The notes beneath the pieces are model-generated. The model was not told the origin of the DNA, ran no database searches, and saw only the letters and a list, made by a program, of their open reading frames with translations. DNA of 60,470 nt from Limosilactobacillus balticus (GTDB taxonomy: Bacteria > Bacillota > Bacilli > Lactobacillales > Lactobacillaceae). Numbering within the stretch: position 1 is the stretch's first letter; the number at the start of each line of letters is the position of its first letter. A program made the position numbers and the translations under genes. The DNA lies in contig NZ_JACIVH010000063.1 of the NCBI RefSeq assembly GCF_014145615.1, positions 1 to 60,470 on the forward strand. Direction: 5' to 3'. Of this stretch, positions 1 to 8,699 are shown in pieces.

Positions 1-116
1 GTGATCCATCGTCAATCAGGTGCAAGCACCATCAATCAGTTGGGCCAGTGCGTACGACTTGCATGTATTAGGCACACCGCCGGCGTTCATCCTGAGCCAG
101 GATCAAACTCTCATAT
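1..116 (-). rRNA. rrs: 16S ribosomal RNA, 5' end (partial)
   Basis: The reverse complement begins with the universal 5' 16S segment AGAGTTTGATCCTGGCTCAG (positions 92-111) and continues through the conserved GAACGCCGGCGGTGTGCC stretch into the V1 region. The V1 bases match what I remember of Limosilactobacillus reuteri. The gene runs off the left edge, so only about 110 nt are visible. The exact mature 5' end (111-120) is inferred by analogy with other Firmicutes. Confidence 0.97.
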
Positions 117-296
117 AATATATATAAGAACTTGAATAGCTCTCAATTATCTTTGTTATCAAGCGAATTGACTTCGCAAATGTTTTTGCTTCAAATCACA
201 TCGTGATTGAAGACCCTACACATTTGATTCGTCGAAACTTTGTTCAGTTTTCAAAGGTCTACCTGTTGGCTAACCGAGCAGCCAATCAACATATTT
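117..296 (-). promoter_or_regulatory. rrn leader with boxA-like antitermination motif
   Basis: Between the nearest rrn promoter and the 16S gene the transcript carries CTTTGAAAACTGAACAAAG (about 241-259). This resembles the boxA/nut-type motif that precedes lactobacillus rRNA genes. No open reading frame here has coding character. The motif assignment is by resemblance. Confidence 0.6.
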
Positions 297-326
297 ATTA
301 TAACATGTATCGGATTAGCTTGTCAA
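297..326 (-). promoter_or_regulatory. rrn promoter, proximal
   Basis: Perfect -35 TTGACA (321-326) and perfect -10 TATAAT (297-302) with an 18-nt spacer, reading toward 16S. It is the closest to the gene of three tandem promoters. Confidence 0.85.
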
Positions 327-386
327 GAAGAAATTTTAATTAATTTCGAATTTCTTTTGATCGATAACTCAATCAGCAACTTTATT

Positions 387-415
387 AATATATCATGTCG
401 TCAATCAGATGTCAA
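387..415 (-). promoter_or_regulatory. rrn promoter, middle
   Basis: -35 TTGACA (410-415), 17-nt spacer, -10 TATATT (387-392), about 90 bp upstream of the proximal promoter. Confidence 0.75.
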
Positions 416-480
416 CAGTCATTTTTAACTTTTTTGTTAAACCATCTCAACAGCACTTAACTGTTTTGACAACGATAACT

Positions 481-509
481 ACTATACATGGATTTCATTC
501 TTTCGTCAA
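481..509 (-). promoter_or_regulatory. rrn promoter, distal
   Basis: -35 TTGACG (504-509), 17-nt spacer, -10 TATAGT (481-486), about 94 bp upstream of the middle promoter. It lies just downstream of the tyrS terminator, so the rrn operon is transcriptionally separate from tyrS. Confidence 0.7.
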
Positions 510-602
510 CACCTTTTTTCAACTTTTTTAATTTATTTTTTAAAACTGAACTTTTTTATTTTTCGAATAAATAAAATCTGTTTTTTTGGATCTGAAAATA
601 AA

Positions 603-638
603 AAATACGTCCTTAAATTATCTTTTAAGAACGTATTT
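603..638 (-). terminator. tyrS intrinsic terminator
   Basis: On the - strand an AAATACGT...ACGTATTT stem with a second TTAA-rich segment is followed by a U-rich run. It ends the tyrS transcript before the rrn promoters. Confidence 0.85.
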
Positions 639-656
639 ACTAACAATTGGTCTAGT

Positions 657-1907
657 TTATTTTACGCGAGCTAAGTAATAGTGCTTCTTACCCTTTCGGA
701 CAATTACAAACTTACCATCAAAATGCGCTAGGGGATCAATCTCCGCATCAACATCATCAACTTTTTCACCATTAATCCTGATAGCCCCACTTGATACATC
801 TTGCCGAGCTTGGCGGCGTGAAGGTTCAATACCATTATCAGTTAACCAAATAACAATATTTTCTTTCTTATTTTCTACATCTACTGAAGGCATATTCTTA
901 AAGCCTTGTTCAATTTCTGCAACAGAAAGGTCAGCAACATCTCCAGAGAACAACGCTTTACTAATCCGTTCTGCTTCTTCAACTGCTTCTTGACCATGAA
1001 CAAATTTAGTTACTTCTTGGGCTAAGCGACGTTGAGCTTCCCGCTTCCATGGTTCTTTCTCAACTTTTTCTGCCAAATCATCAATTTCTTCTTTTGATAA
1101 GAATGTAAAGTACTTCAAATATTTAATAACATCACGGTCATCTTGGTTAATCCAGAATTGATAAAATTCGTATGGAGAAGTCTTTTCTGGGTCAAGCCAA
1201 ATTGCACCACCCGCGGTCTTACCAAATTTAGTTCCATCAGCTTTGAGCATTAATGGAATGGTAAGTCCGTAAACCTTAGTATCTGGTCCTTCAACCTTAT
1301 GAATCAAATCAATTCCGGCAGTGATGTTTCCCCACTGATCGGAGCCACCAATTTGTAATTGAACATCATTGTGGCGGTAAAGATGAAGAAAATCAACTGA
1401 TTGAAGAATTTGGTAAGTGAATTCAGTAAATGAAATACCAGCATCTAACCGACTAGCCACTACTTCCTTATTTAACATTGTGTTGATATTAAACAGTTTA
1501 CCGTAGTCACGAAGGAAATCTAATAAGCTAATCTTTGATAACCATTCATAGTTGTTTACAATCGTGAAGTTTTCAGTACCAAACAATTTCTTCATTTGAG
1601 CAGTTAACGCTTCTTCGTTATGGTGAACTTGATCCATTGTTTGAAGCTGCCGTTCTGACTTTCGACCGGATGGATCACCAATTGCACCCGTTCCTCCCCC
1701 AATAATAATTACTGGGTGGTGGCCAGCTAATTGGAATCGTTTCAAAATCATAAATGGAATTAAGTGTCCAATATGAAGACTATCCCCGGTTGGATCCGTT
1801 CCACAGTAAAGAGCAATTTTATCTTCTGATGTTAATTTGCGTAGGCCTTCTTCATCTGTAACTTGGTTAATAGCCCCACGCCATTCTAGTTCATTAAGAA
1901 TATCCAT
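657..1907 (-). CDS. tyrS: tyrosine-tRNA ligase
   Basis: Class I aminoacyl-tRNA synthetase that charges tRNA-Tyr with tyrosine in the cytoplasm. The HIGH signature is at residues 45-48 of the 416-aa protein, after CGTDPTGDSLHIGH. A KFGKT sequence near residue 230 takes the place of KMSKS. An S4-type RNA-binding domain fills the last ~65 residues. I start at the ATG at 1907 because GGAGG (1913-1917) lies 5 nt upstream; an in-frame ATG 12 nt earlier overlaps that ribosome-binding site. Length is typical of bacterial TyrRS. A tyrosine T-box leader precedes it, so expression should rise when tRNA-Tyr is uncharged. Confidence 0.97.
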   Translation of the reverse strand: MDILNELEWRGAINQVTDEEGLRKLTSEDKIALYCGTDPTGDSLHIGHLIPFMILKRFQLAGHHPVIIIGGGTGAIGDPSGRKSERQLQTMDQVHHNEEALTAQMKKLFGTENFTIVNNYEWLSKISLLDFLRDYGKLFNINTMLNKEVVASRLDAGISFTEFTYQILQSVDFLHLYRHNDVQLQIGGSDQWGNITAGIDLIHKVEGPDTKVYGLTIPLMLKADGTKFGKTAGGAIWLDPEKTSPYEFYQFWINQDDRDVIKYLKYFTFLSKEEIDDLAEKVEKEPWKREAQRRLAQEVTKFVHGQEAVEEAERISKALFSGDVADLSVAEIEQGFKNMPSVDVENKKENIVIWLTDNGIEPSRRQARQDVSSGAIRINGEKVDDVDAEIDPLAHFDGKFVIVRKGKKHYYLARVK

Positions 1908-1934
1908 GTTTACCTCCATAAATTTCTCGGATAC

Positions 1935-2164
1935 AAAAAATCCCCAACTTCAAATAATGAAGTCAGGGACGATTTACCGCGTTACCACCTTGATTTGCAG
2001 CTAAATAGCTACCACTCTAGTCGATAACGAGACGATCCGTTCAAATACTGAAAGACTCCGTAAGTGTAATTCGTACAACGGCATTGGCAAAGTTTACAGT
2101 TACCACTTGCTTCCTAAATGTCCAACCGCTTACTACTAAAATTACTTCTTCATCTTTGGTTATT
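1935..2164 (-). promoter_or_regulatory. T-box riboswitch (tyrosine) upstream of tyrS
   Basis: The - strand RNA carries the T-box core AAGGTGGTAACGCGG (1977-1991), followed by a terminator hairpin (1941-1969) with a U-run. Upstream lies a long stem-I region with a GAATTACA segment compatible with a UAC tyrosine specifier. The family mechanism is readthrough when uncharged tRNA-Tyr binds. The specifier codon is my reading; the core and terminator are clear. Confidence 0.93.
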
Positions 2165-2170
2165 GCCGTC

Positions 2171-2200
2171 ATTGTACATGGAATTAACAATTACTGTCAA
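2171..2200 (-). promoter_or_regulatory. tyrS / T-box promoter
   Basis: TTGACA (2195-2200), 18-nt spacer, TACAAT (2171-2176), oriented into the T-box leader. Confidence 0.8.
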
Positions 2201-2215
2201 GAAGTATTTAAAATA

Positions 2216-2252
2216 CAAAAAAAGCTGAAGAGATTTCGTTACCCTTCAGCTT
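2216..2252 (-). terminator. Terminator of the DUF975-like gene
   Basis: Stem AAGCTGAAG / CTTCAGCTT followed by seven U residues, immediately after the stop codon of the upstream membrane-protein gene. Confidence 0.9.
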
Positions 2253-2261
2253 TTCGTTTTA

Positions 2262-3311
2262 CTATTCATCTTTTTTTGCTTCGTGCTTCTTCTCATCATC
2301 GCGCTTAACAGTTGGTGATGGTTGTTTTTTGGGTTGTTTTTCTACATATACTTCATGAACATAAGCTTCACCGGTTAATTCGGCTACTGGCTTAAAAGTA
2401 TCTTTAAAGAGAACATCCATTTCTATTCCAGCTCGAGCCTTGTTGTAGTACAAAGCAAGAATTGCATATACCACTGGAAGGTAGCAGGCGATACCAACAA
2501 TCACTAAGACAATTCCAATATAGGTAAGAACATAGGTTGCCGTGTAAACCCCATAAAATGCCAATCCACCAAAGATTAAAGTCCAGATAAATATTGGAAG
2601 GAATTCCAAGACAAACAGAATTGCAAAATAGTTCCACTTTCGTCCAGTCATGAACCGCCGACTAGCCGTTAAAGCATAGCGCATTGATTGGCCAAGGAAT
2701 TGTGGTTGTTTTTCACGATAAAGGAAGTATGACTGGGAATATTCAATACTCTTCCACAATACTACAATATCGTTAAGAATTCGAATTACCCACCCTGTAT
2801 AAACAGCAGCTACTCCTGATAGGTGTGGTAAAAGCAATGCATTAACAATATTGAGTGGCAAGCTCCATAAGAAAGTGAATAGGCCAATATAAAGAATAAT
2901 TCGCCATACTTGGTTCTTTCGTAAGTGCTTATAGTGCATCCAGATCGAGCCAGCACTTACTGGTTGTTCTGGATGAGCCAGCTTATCCTGATATGTATAT
3001 TGAGTAGCAACTGTAAAGAAAGTATAGAAGAAAGCTAACACAGCAATAATGGCAACAATCCCTATAATTTCTAATAATGAGAATAAAATTGCAACTGGGG
3101 AAGCCATTCCGTACATTACCATCATCATCGTCATACTCAATGAGGCAGCAATGTTTGAATTAAGGAGCGTTAAGATTGCTGCTAAAGCAATAAAAATAAT
3201 TGATACTCCTGCAACTGGCCACATTGCCTTTAAATAGTTAGGCTTTACCAGTTCCTTCAATGAAGTGAAGAATTCCTTCATTGGGAGTGTGCGTTGTTTT
3301 TCCATTTTCAT
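2262..3311 (-). CDS. DUF975-like integral membrane protein
   Basis: A 349-aa multi-spanning membrane protein with about six hydrophobic segments, starting near residues 30, 75 and 130 and then in the C-terminal half. The stretch YALTASRRFMTGRKWNYF resembles the SRRLM-G-KW signature I associate with DUF975 proteins, whose function is not established. The C-terminus is a cytosolic-looking charged tail rich in K, D and E. The start has AAGGTGGAG 9 nt upstream. It has its own extended -10 promoter and terminator, so it is a single-gene unit between gpmA and tyrS. Confidence 0.75.
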   Translation of the reverse strand: MKMEKQRTLPMKEFFTSLKELVKPNYLKAMWPVAGVSIIFIALAAILTLLNSNIAASLSMTMMMVMYGMASPVAILFSLLEIIGIVAIIAVLAFFYTFFTVATQYTYQDKLAHPEQPVSAGSIWMHYKHLRKNQVWRIILYIGLFTFLWSLPLNIVNALLLPHLSGVAAVYTGWVIRILNDIVVLWKSIEYSQSYFLYREKQPQFLGQSMRYALTASRRFMTGRKWNYFAILFVLEFLPIFIWTLIFGGLAFYGVYTATYVLTYIGIVLVIVGIACYLPVVYAILALYYNKARAGIEMDVLFKDTFKPVAELTGEAYVHEVYVEKQPKKQPSPTVKRDDEKKHEAKKDE

Positions 3312-3346
3312 TTAATTTCTCTCCACCTTATTAGATTCTGGTGTTA

Positions 3347-3374
3347 ATCATACCACAACTCACTATAAGCTCAA
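3347..3374 (-). promoter_or_regulatory. Promoter of the DUF975-like gene
   Basis: TTGAGC (3369-3374), 16-nt spacer and an extended -10, TG-G-TATGAT (TATGAT at 3347-3352). Confidence 0.6.
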
Positions 3375-3415
3375 TCTATTCGCCGATATCTTCAATATTT
3401 TTTCAAAAAAGCTAC

Positions 3416-3449
3416 AAAAAAAGGCGTTAGAAATTTGACTTTCCCGCCT
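3416..3449 (-). terminator. gpmA terminator
   Basis: AGGCG...CGCCT stem with an inner GAAA/TTTC pairing, followed by seven U residues on the - strand. Confidence 0.85.
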
Positions 3450-3476
3450 CTCCAAATTTAATATCGTAAATTTATT

Positions 3477-4163
3477 TTAGTACTTTTCCTTGCTTAATAC
3501 GTTAAGCTTGTCATCGAAGTCGTAAACAACTGGTTGACCAGTAGCCATTTCAAGGTTCATGATGTCTTCATCAGAAATGTTTTCGATGTACTTGCTCAAT
3601 GCACGAAGAGAGTTACCGTGGGCAGCGATGATAACATTCTTGTTGTCCAAAAGCTTTGGAGCAATTTCATCTTGCCATAATGGAATAACACGTTCCAAAG
3701 TAACCTTCAAGTTTTCACCACCAGGAATAGCACGTGGGTCTAAGTTAGCGTAACGACGATCCTTTGCAGCAGAACCTTCATCGTCAGCACTTAGCAATGG
3801 AGGTAACACATCGTATGAACGACGCCAAATGTGAACTTGTTCGTCACCGTACTTTTCAGCGGCCTTTTGCTTGTTGTGGCCTTGAAGTGCACCATAGTGA
3901 CGTTCGTTTAAACGCCAAGTCTTGTATTCAGGAATCCATAATTGGTCACATTCTTCAAGAGCATAGTGCAAAGTCTTGATAGCACGCTTCAAAACAGAAG
4001 TGTATGCGTAGTCAAATTCAATGCCGTGTTCCTTAAGTGCTTTACCAGCATTCTTTGCTTGTTCAACACCTTTTTCACTTAAATCAACGTCAACCCAACC
4101 AGTAAATTGGTTAGATAAGTTCCATTCACTTTGACCGTGACGAATTAATACTAATTTAGCCAT
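3477..4163 (-). CDS. gpmA: 2,3-bisphosphoglycerate-dependent phosphoglycerate mutase
   Basis: Glycolytic enzyme that interconverts 3- and 2-phosphoglycerate through a phosphohistidine. The N-terminus shows the histidine phosphatase motif [10 protein letters not shown] (catalytic His about residue 9). The second catalytic His is in [12 protein letters not shown] near the C-terminus, and [11 protein letters not shown] is also present. At 228 aa it has the standard length. I chose the ATG at 4163, preceded by AGAGGT; an upstream in-frame TTG would add two residues. It has its own promoter and terminator. Confidence 0.97.
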   Translation of the reverse strand: MAKLVLIRHGQSEWNLSNQFTGWVDVDLSEKGVEQAKNAGKALKEHGIEFDYAYTSVLKRAIKTLHYALEECDQLWIPEYKTWRLNERHYGALQGHNKQKAAEKYGDEQVHIWRRSYDVLPPLLSADDEGSAAKDRRYANLDPRAIPGGENLKVTLERVIPLWQDEIAPKLLDNKNVIIAAHGNSLRALSKYIENISDEDIMNLEMATGQPVVYDFDDKLNVLSKEKY

Positions 4164-4215
4164 GTTCAATTGACCTCTTTCTTCTTAAAATCGCTATAAA
4201 CAGCATTACCATATT

Positions 4216-4244
4216 ATTTTAATCCATTCCCCTGCAAATGCCAA
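4216..4244 (-). promoter_or_regulatory. gpmA promoter
   Basis: TTGGCA (4239-4244), 17-nt spacer, TAAAAT (4216-4221). I see no terminator hairpin between purD and this promoter, so some readthrough from the pur operon is possible. Confidence 0.7.
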
Positions 4245-4258
4245 TAGTGATGAAGAAA

Positions 4259-5518
4259 TTATTGTAGTCCAGCTTTTGCACCAATGTCATGACGATAAAA
4301 ACATTCAGGTTCATCAAGCTGGCTTAAATAGTCATAAACGTGATCACGGGCTTTTTGAAGAGAATCATCTTTCCCGATTACCATTAACAAGCGCCCCCCT
4401 GCACCTTTCAAATCATTAATCGTCCCAGCAACATTTGCATAATCAATAGTGACATTAGAATCAAGGGGAAATGTTCCCAGCTTTTGTCCATGGATTGGCT
4501 TAGTCGGATATCCTTTCGATGCCAAAACAACACCAAAACAAGCATCTTCATTTTCTTCAACTTCTGGTAATGGTCGATCATTAATTGCTGCATCTACAAG
4601 TTCAAATAAGTCCGTTCTCATGCGGGGTAAAATCACCTGTGTCTCTGGATCACCTAAACGAACATTATACTCAATTACTTTTGGACCATCATCAGTCAAA
4701 ATAAGGCCAATATATAAAATTCCATGGTAGTGATACTCACCAGTCACCAAACCATCAATTGTTGGCTTAAGCACTTCATCAACCATCCGTTGTCGAACAG
4801 CTGATGAAAGTTGTGGCAAGGGACTATAAGCACCCATCCCGCCAGTATTAGGTCCGTTATCGTCATCAAATGCTCGTTTATGGTCTTGAGCCATGGGTAA
4901 AATTCGGTAGTGCTCATTACTAATCAAAACAAACATCGAATATTCGGGACCCGATAAACATTCTTCAATCACAAGCCGTGCCTGCCCATTGACAAACATT
5001 TCTTTGATTATCCTAATTGCTTCTACATGATCTTTTGCAATGACAACCCCTTTTCCTCCCGCTAAACCATTTTCTTTAATTACTACTGGAAAGCCAAATT
5101 GCCCAACGTTATTAATTGCTGCCGTTTGATCCCGATATGTCGCATGGCGGGCAGTGGGAACATGATAATTATTCATAAAATTAAGGGCATAGTCTTTTGA
5201 TCCTTCTAATTGGGCAGCCCGCGCATCAGGACCGAAAATCTTTAATCCAGCGGCTTTAAATTCATCAACAATCCCATCAACCAAGCAATCCTCAGGGCCC
5301 ACGAATGTCCACGCGACATTATGTTCTTTAGCAAATTGAATCAGCTTAGCAAAGTCAGTTTCCGCAATTGCAATGGGAACCACTCCTACAGTCGACATCC
5401 CCACATTACCTGGCGCACAATAAACTTGCTTAACACGGGGACTTTCTTGTAATTTCTTCGCCACGGCAAATTCACGACCGCCTTCACCTACAACTAATAC
5501 GTTGACCTGCTTTTCCAT
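4259..5518 (-). CDS. purD: phosphoribosylamine-glycine ligase (GAR synthetase)
   Basis: Second step of de novo purine synthesis: ATP-dependent ligation of glycine to phosphoribosylamine. The 419-aa ATP-grasp protein shows VVIKENGLAGGKGVVIA, ATP-binding HKRAFDDDNGPNTGGMGAYSP and YNVRLGDPETQ. The usual N-terminal GREHA appears here as GREFA. It is the last gene of the nine-gene pur operon, 15 nt after purH, with GGAGG 5 nt before its ATG. No terminator follows directly. Confidence 0.97.
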   Translation of the reverse strand: MEKQVNVLVVGEGGREFAVAKKLQESPRVKQVYCAPGNVGMSTVGVVPIAIAETDFAKLIQFAKEHNVAWTFVGPEDCLVDGIVDEFKAAGLKIFGPDARAAQLEGSKDYALNFMNNYHVPTARHATYRDQTAAINNVGQFGFPVVIKENGLAGGKGVVIAKDHVEAIRIIKEMFVNGQARLVIEECLSGPEYSMFVLISNEHYRILPMAQDHKRAFDDDNGPNTGGMGAYSPLPQLSSAVRQRMVDEVLKPTIDGLVTGEYHYHGILYIGLILTDDGPKVIEYNVRLGDPETQVILPRMRTDLFELVDAAINDRPLPEVEENEDACFGVVLASKGYPTKPIHGQKLGTFPLDSNVTIDYANVAGTINDLKGAGGRLLMVIGKDDSLQKARDHVYDYLSQLDEPECFYRHDIGAKAGLQ

Positions 5519-5533
5519 GATACCCTCCTAGCT

Positions 5534-7072
5534 TTAATGGCGGAAATGACGAATGCCTGTTGTGACCATTGCAATTCCGTATTTATTTGCCATCTCAATT
5601 GATTCTTGATCGCGAATTGATCCCCCTGGCTGAACAATCGCCTTAATGCCATTTTGACCCGCATATTCAACACAATCGCCAAATGGGAAGAAAGCATCCG
5701 ATGCCATCACTGTCCGGTCATCAATTGCCTCGCCAGCATGTTTTACGGCAATTTTTAATGAATCAATTCGGTTAGGTTGACCTTCTCCTACCCCTAACGT
5801 TCGCTCATCATTTGCTAAGACAATTGCATTTGATTTGGCATGCTTAACTGCTTTCCAGGCAAACATTAATGTCTTAAGCTGTTCCTCTGTTGGCTGCTTT
5901 TCAGTAACACATTGCCAGTCGTGGTAATCTTCCTTAAGCGTGTCTTGTTCCTGCAATAACATTCCACCCATTACTGAAACAACTTCATGTTTAGTTGGTT
6001 CATCCTTCTTACTGAAGTCCAGACGCAGCAAACGAATATTTTTCTTCTTTGCCAGTAACTCAAATGCATCATCGTCAAAGCCGGGGGCAATGACAATTTC
6101 TAAAAAGATTTTGTGCATTTTCTCGGCAGTCGCTAAATCAACTTGGCGATTAAGAGCAATTACTCCCCCAAAAATGGAAACAGGGTCAGCTTCATAGGCA
6201 CGATCCCAAGCTTGAACCAAACTATCCCCGCGCCCAATGCCACATGGGTTCATATGTTTCATCGCTACCACTGTTGGCTCATCAAATTCGCGAATACACC
6301 GTAATGCTTCGTCAGCATCTTTAATATTATTGTAGGAAAGCTTCTTACCATGTAATTGTTCAGCCTGTAAAACTGAAAAATCTTTAGGAAGCGCGTCTTC
6401 ATATAACCAAGCCTTTTGGTGACTATTTTCGCCATAACGCATTGTTTCTTTTAAATCCCAGCTTAAAGTTAATTTTTCTGGATCTTCAAGCCCTGTCTGT
6501 TTTGTAAGGTATTGAGAGATGAGGGAATCATAGGCTGCCGTATGACGAAAGGCTTTTGCTGCTAAGCGTGCCCGGATTGCCAATGATGTTTCACCATCTT
6601 CTTTGATCTGGGCTAAGACTTCATCGTAATCGGCTTGATCCACCACGATTGTTACATCATGATAATTTTTAGCAGCTGAACGGACCATGCTTGGACCGCC
6701 AATATCAATATTTTCGATTGCATCGGTTAATTCTACTCCTGGCTTTTCGATTGTTTCTTTAAATGGATAAAGATTAACGCAGACTAAATCGATTGGCGTA
6801 ATATTAAGCTTTTCGAGGGTCGCCATGTGTTCTGGTAAGTCCCGGCGAGCCAATAGTCCCCCATGAACATAAGGATTCAGGGTCTTCACGCGACCATCAA
6901 GAATTTCTGGAAAATGAGTAACATCTTCAATACCAATTGTTTCAATTCCCGCTTCGTCCAAAACCCGCTTCGTCCCCCCAGTCGAAATAATTTCAAAGTT
7001 ATTTTCAACTAATCCTTTGACGAATGGGACTAGGTTTTGCTTATCAGAAACACTTACTAATGCTCTTTTCAT
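5534..7072 (-). CDS. purH: bifunctional AICAR transformylase / IMP cyclohydrolase
   Basis: Catalyses the last two steps of IMP synthesis: formyl transfer from 10-formyl-THF to AICAR, then ring closure. The N-terminal ~200 residues ([38 protein letters not shown]) are the cyclohydrolase domain. The remainder ([26 protein letters not shown] KHMNPCG, ending in [10 protein letters not shown]) is the transformylase. Length is 512 aa, normal for the family. It depends on the 10-formyl-THF that fhs, also in this window, supplies. Confidence 0.98.
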   Translation of the reverse strand: MKRALVSVSDKQNLVPFVKGLVENNFEIISTGGTKRVLDEAGIETIGIEDVTHFPEILDGRVKTLNPYVHGGLLARRDLPEHMATLEKLNITPIDLVCVNLYPFKETIEKPGVELTDAIENIDIGGPSMVRSAAKNYHDVTIVVDQADYDEVLAQIKEDGETSLAIRARLAAKAFRHTAAYDSLISQYLTKQTGLEDPEKLTLSWDLKETMRYGENSHQKAWLYEDALPKDFSVLQAEQLHGKKLSYNNIKDADEALRCIREFDEPTVVAMKHMNPCGIGRGDSLVQAWDRAYEADPVSIFGGVIALNRQVDLATAEKMHKIFLEIVIAPGFDDDAFELLAKKKNIRLLRLDFSKKDEPTKHEVVSVMGGMLLQEQDTLKEDYHDWQCVTEKQPTEEQLKTLMFAWKAVKHAKSNAIVLANDERTLGVGEGQPNRIDSLKIAVKHAGEAIDDRTVMASDAFFPFGDCVEYAGQNGIKAIVQPGGSIRDQESIEMANKYGIAMVTTGIRHFRH

Positions 7073-7075
7073 AAT

Positions 7076-7648
7076 TTAATGTTGCTCCTTTTCTAATGCC
7101 TGCTTTAGTGCTTCAGGATATAACCGGTGTTCAGTTTCATGAACCCGTGCTTCTAAGGTTTCAATAGTATCGGTTGGTAAAATCGGGACGTGTTCTTGGG
7201 CGATAATCGGGCCAGAATCGAGTCCCGCATCAATATAATGCACGGTTACACCTGTCTGTGCTTGCTGATCAGCAAATGCCCGTTCAATCGAATGTAGTCC
7301 CGGATATTCTGGCAACCATGCTGGATGAAGGTTAATAATTCGGTGAGCATAATGATCCAAAATAGTGGGCCCGATTACTCGTAAATAACCAGCAAGGGCA
7401 ATAAAGTCAATTTGATACTTTTTCAACACTCCCAATAATTTTTCCTCGTATTCCTGTTTTCCCCCACAAGATTTGACCGTAAAGCTTTCTGCCGGGATTC
7501 CCAGTCGGGCAGCTCTTTTCATCACTGGAGCATCTGAATGATTACAGAATAATAATGCTAATTCACCAGGAAGATCATTATTTTTGAAGTGCTGTGCTAA
7601 GACTTCAAAATTCGTTCCGTTTCCTGATGCTAAAATTGCGACTCTCAT
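7076..7648 (-). CDS. purN: phosphoribosylglycinamide formyltransferase
   Basis: Third step of purine synthesis: transfers a formyl group from 10-formyl-THF to GAR. The 190-aa protein has the N-terminal VAILASGNGTNFE, the FIALAGYLRVIGPTIL segment and the catalytic motif INLHPAWLPEYPG (N, H), plus HYIDAGLDSGPII with the conserved Asp. It lies 9 nt after purM and 3 nt before purH, so the genes are tightly coupled. Confidence 0.97.
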   Translation of the reverse strand: MRVAILASGNGTNFEVLAQHFKNNDLPGELALLFCNHSDAPVMKRAARLGIPAESFTVKSCGGKQEYEEKLLGVLKKYQIDFIALAGYLRVIGPTILDHYAHRIINLHPAWLPEYPGLHSIERAFADQQAQTGVTVHYIDAGLDSGPIIAQEHVPILPTDTIETLEARVHETEHRLYPEALKQALEKEQH

Positions 7649-7657
7649 TTACAACCC

Positions 7658-8695
7658 TCACTTGATAACAATCTTTTTTGTATCTGGTAAACAATGACGA
7701 AGATAACCAATTTGATAACTTGTCATGTTTTTATTTGATAGTATCTCTTGAACTTGCGCTACTTGATCTGGTGCCACTGCTAAGACCATTCCTATTCCCA
7801 TGTTAAATGCTTCGAAACAATCCTCCTTAGTAAGGTCTCCCAGCACACGCAAATAGTCAAATACTGGAAGTTGTGGCCACCGCCTAGGATCAATTACCGC
7901 TTGCAAGTTATTCCCAAACATCCGGGGAACATTTTCAATCAATCCTCCACCAGTAATGTGACTAATCCCATGAATTAATTTGCGATGTACTGGGGGTAAG
8001 ACCGCTTGAACATAAATCCTAGTAGGAGTCATGATCGTTTCTCCTACCGTCTTTCCTCTCAATGCTTCTGGGCGATCAGTTAATTTGACGTGATTGTCCT
8101 TAAATAAGATCTGCCGGACAAGGGAAAAGCCATTGGAATGCAAGCCGCTTGATGGGAGGCCAAGTAAAACATCACCTTTTTGTGGTCCAGCAGCGGTAAG
8201 AAGTTCTTCTTTTTCTGCTACTCCTATTACTGTTCCCGCCAGATCATACTCAGTGGCTGCATACATATCTGGCATTTCTGCTGTTTCTCCACCAATTAAA
8301 GCCGCCCCAGCTTCTCGGCAACCAGTCGCTACTCCACTAATAATCGCTGCCATCTTAGCCGGATCATTATGGCCGGTCGCAATATAGTCGAGAAATGTTA
8401 TTGGTTCCGCTCCCTGTGCCAGGACATCATTAACACACATTGCAACAACATCGATCCCGATTGTATCGTGCTTATTCATTTGTTGAGCAATTAAGAGTTT
8501 CGTACCCACACCATCAGTACCAGCGACAAGAACCGGATGCCGTACCTGTAATTTTTCTAAATCAAATATCCCCCCAAAGCTGCCAATTCCCCCAATCACA
8601 CCTGGGCGATCAGTTGATTTGACTGCATCTTTAATACGGTGAACAAGTTCGTACCCGGCATTTACATCCACCCCTGCATCTTGATAACGACTCAT
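7658..8695 (-). CDS. purM: phosphoribosylformylglycinamidine cyclo-ligase (AIR synthetase)
   Basis: Fifth step: ATP-dependent closure of the imidazole ring of FGAM to give AIR. The 345-aa protein shows the start YQDAGVDVNAGYELV, LVAGTDGVGTKL (ATP binding), DVLAQGAEP and HITGGGLIENVPR. It starts 4 nt after the purF stop with AAGGGG just upstream. It is homologous to the synthase halves of PurL, encoded in the same operon. Confidence 0.98.
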   Translation of the reverse strand: MSRYQDAGVDVNAGYELVHRIKDAVKSTDRPGVIGGIGSFGGIFDLEKLQVRHPVLVAGTDGVGTKLLIAQQMNKHDTIGIDVVAMCVNDVLAQGAEPITFLDYIATGHNDPAKMAAIISGVATGCREAGAALIGGETAEMPDMYAATEYDLAGTVIGVAEKEELLTAAGPQKGDVLLGLPSSGLHSNGFSLVRQILFKDNHVKLTDRPEALRGKTVGETIMTPTRIYVQAVLPPVHRKLIHGISHITGGGLIENVPRMFGNNLQAVIDPRRWPQLPVFDYLRVLGDLTKEDCFEAFNMGIGMVLAVAPDQVAQVQEILSNKNMTSYQIGYLRHCLPDTKKIVIK

Positions 8696-8699
8696 CCTC

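Noticed and set aside
240-428. 62-codon + strand ORF opposite the rrn leader
   Set aside because: It lies across two rrn promoters and the leader, has no ribosome-binding site and no coding character.
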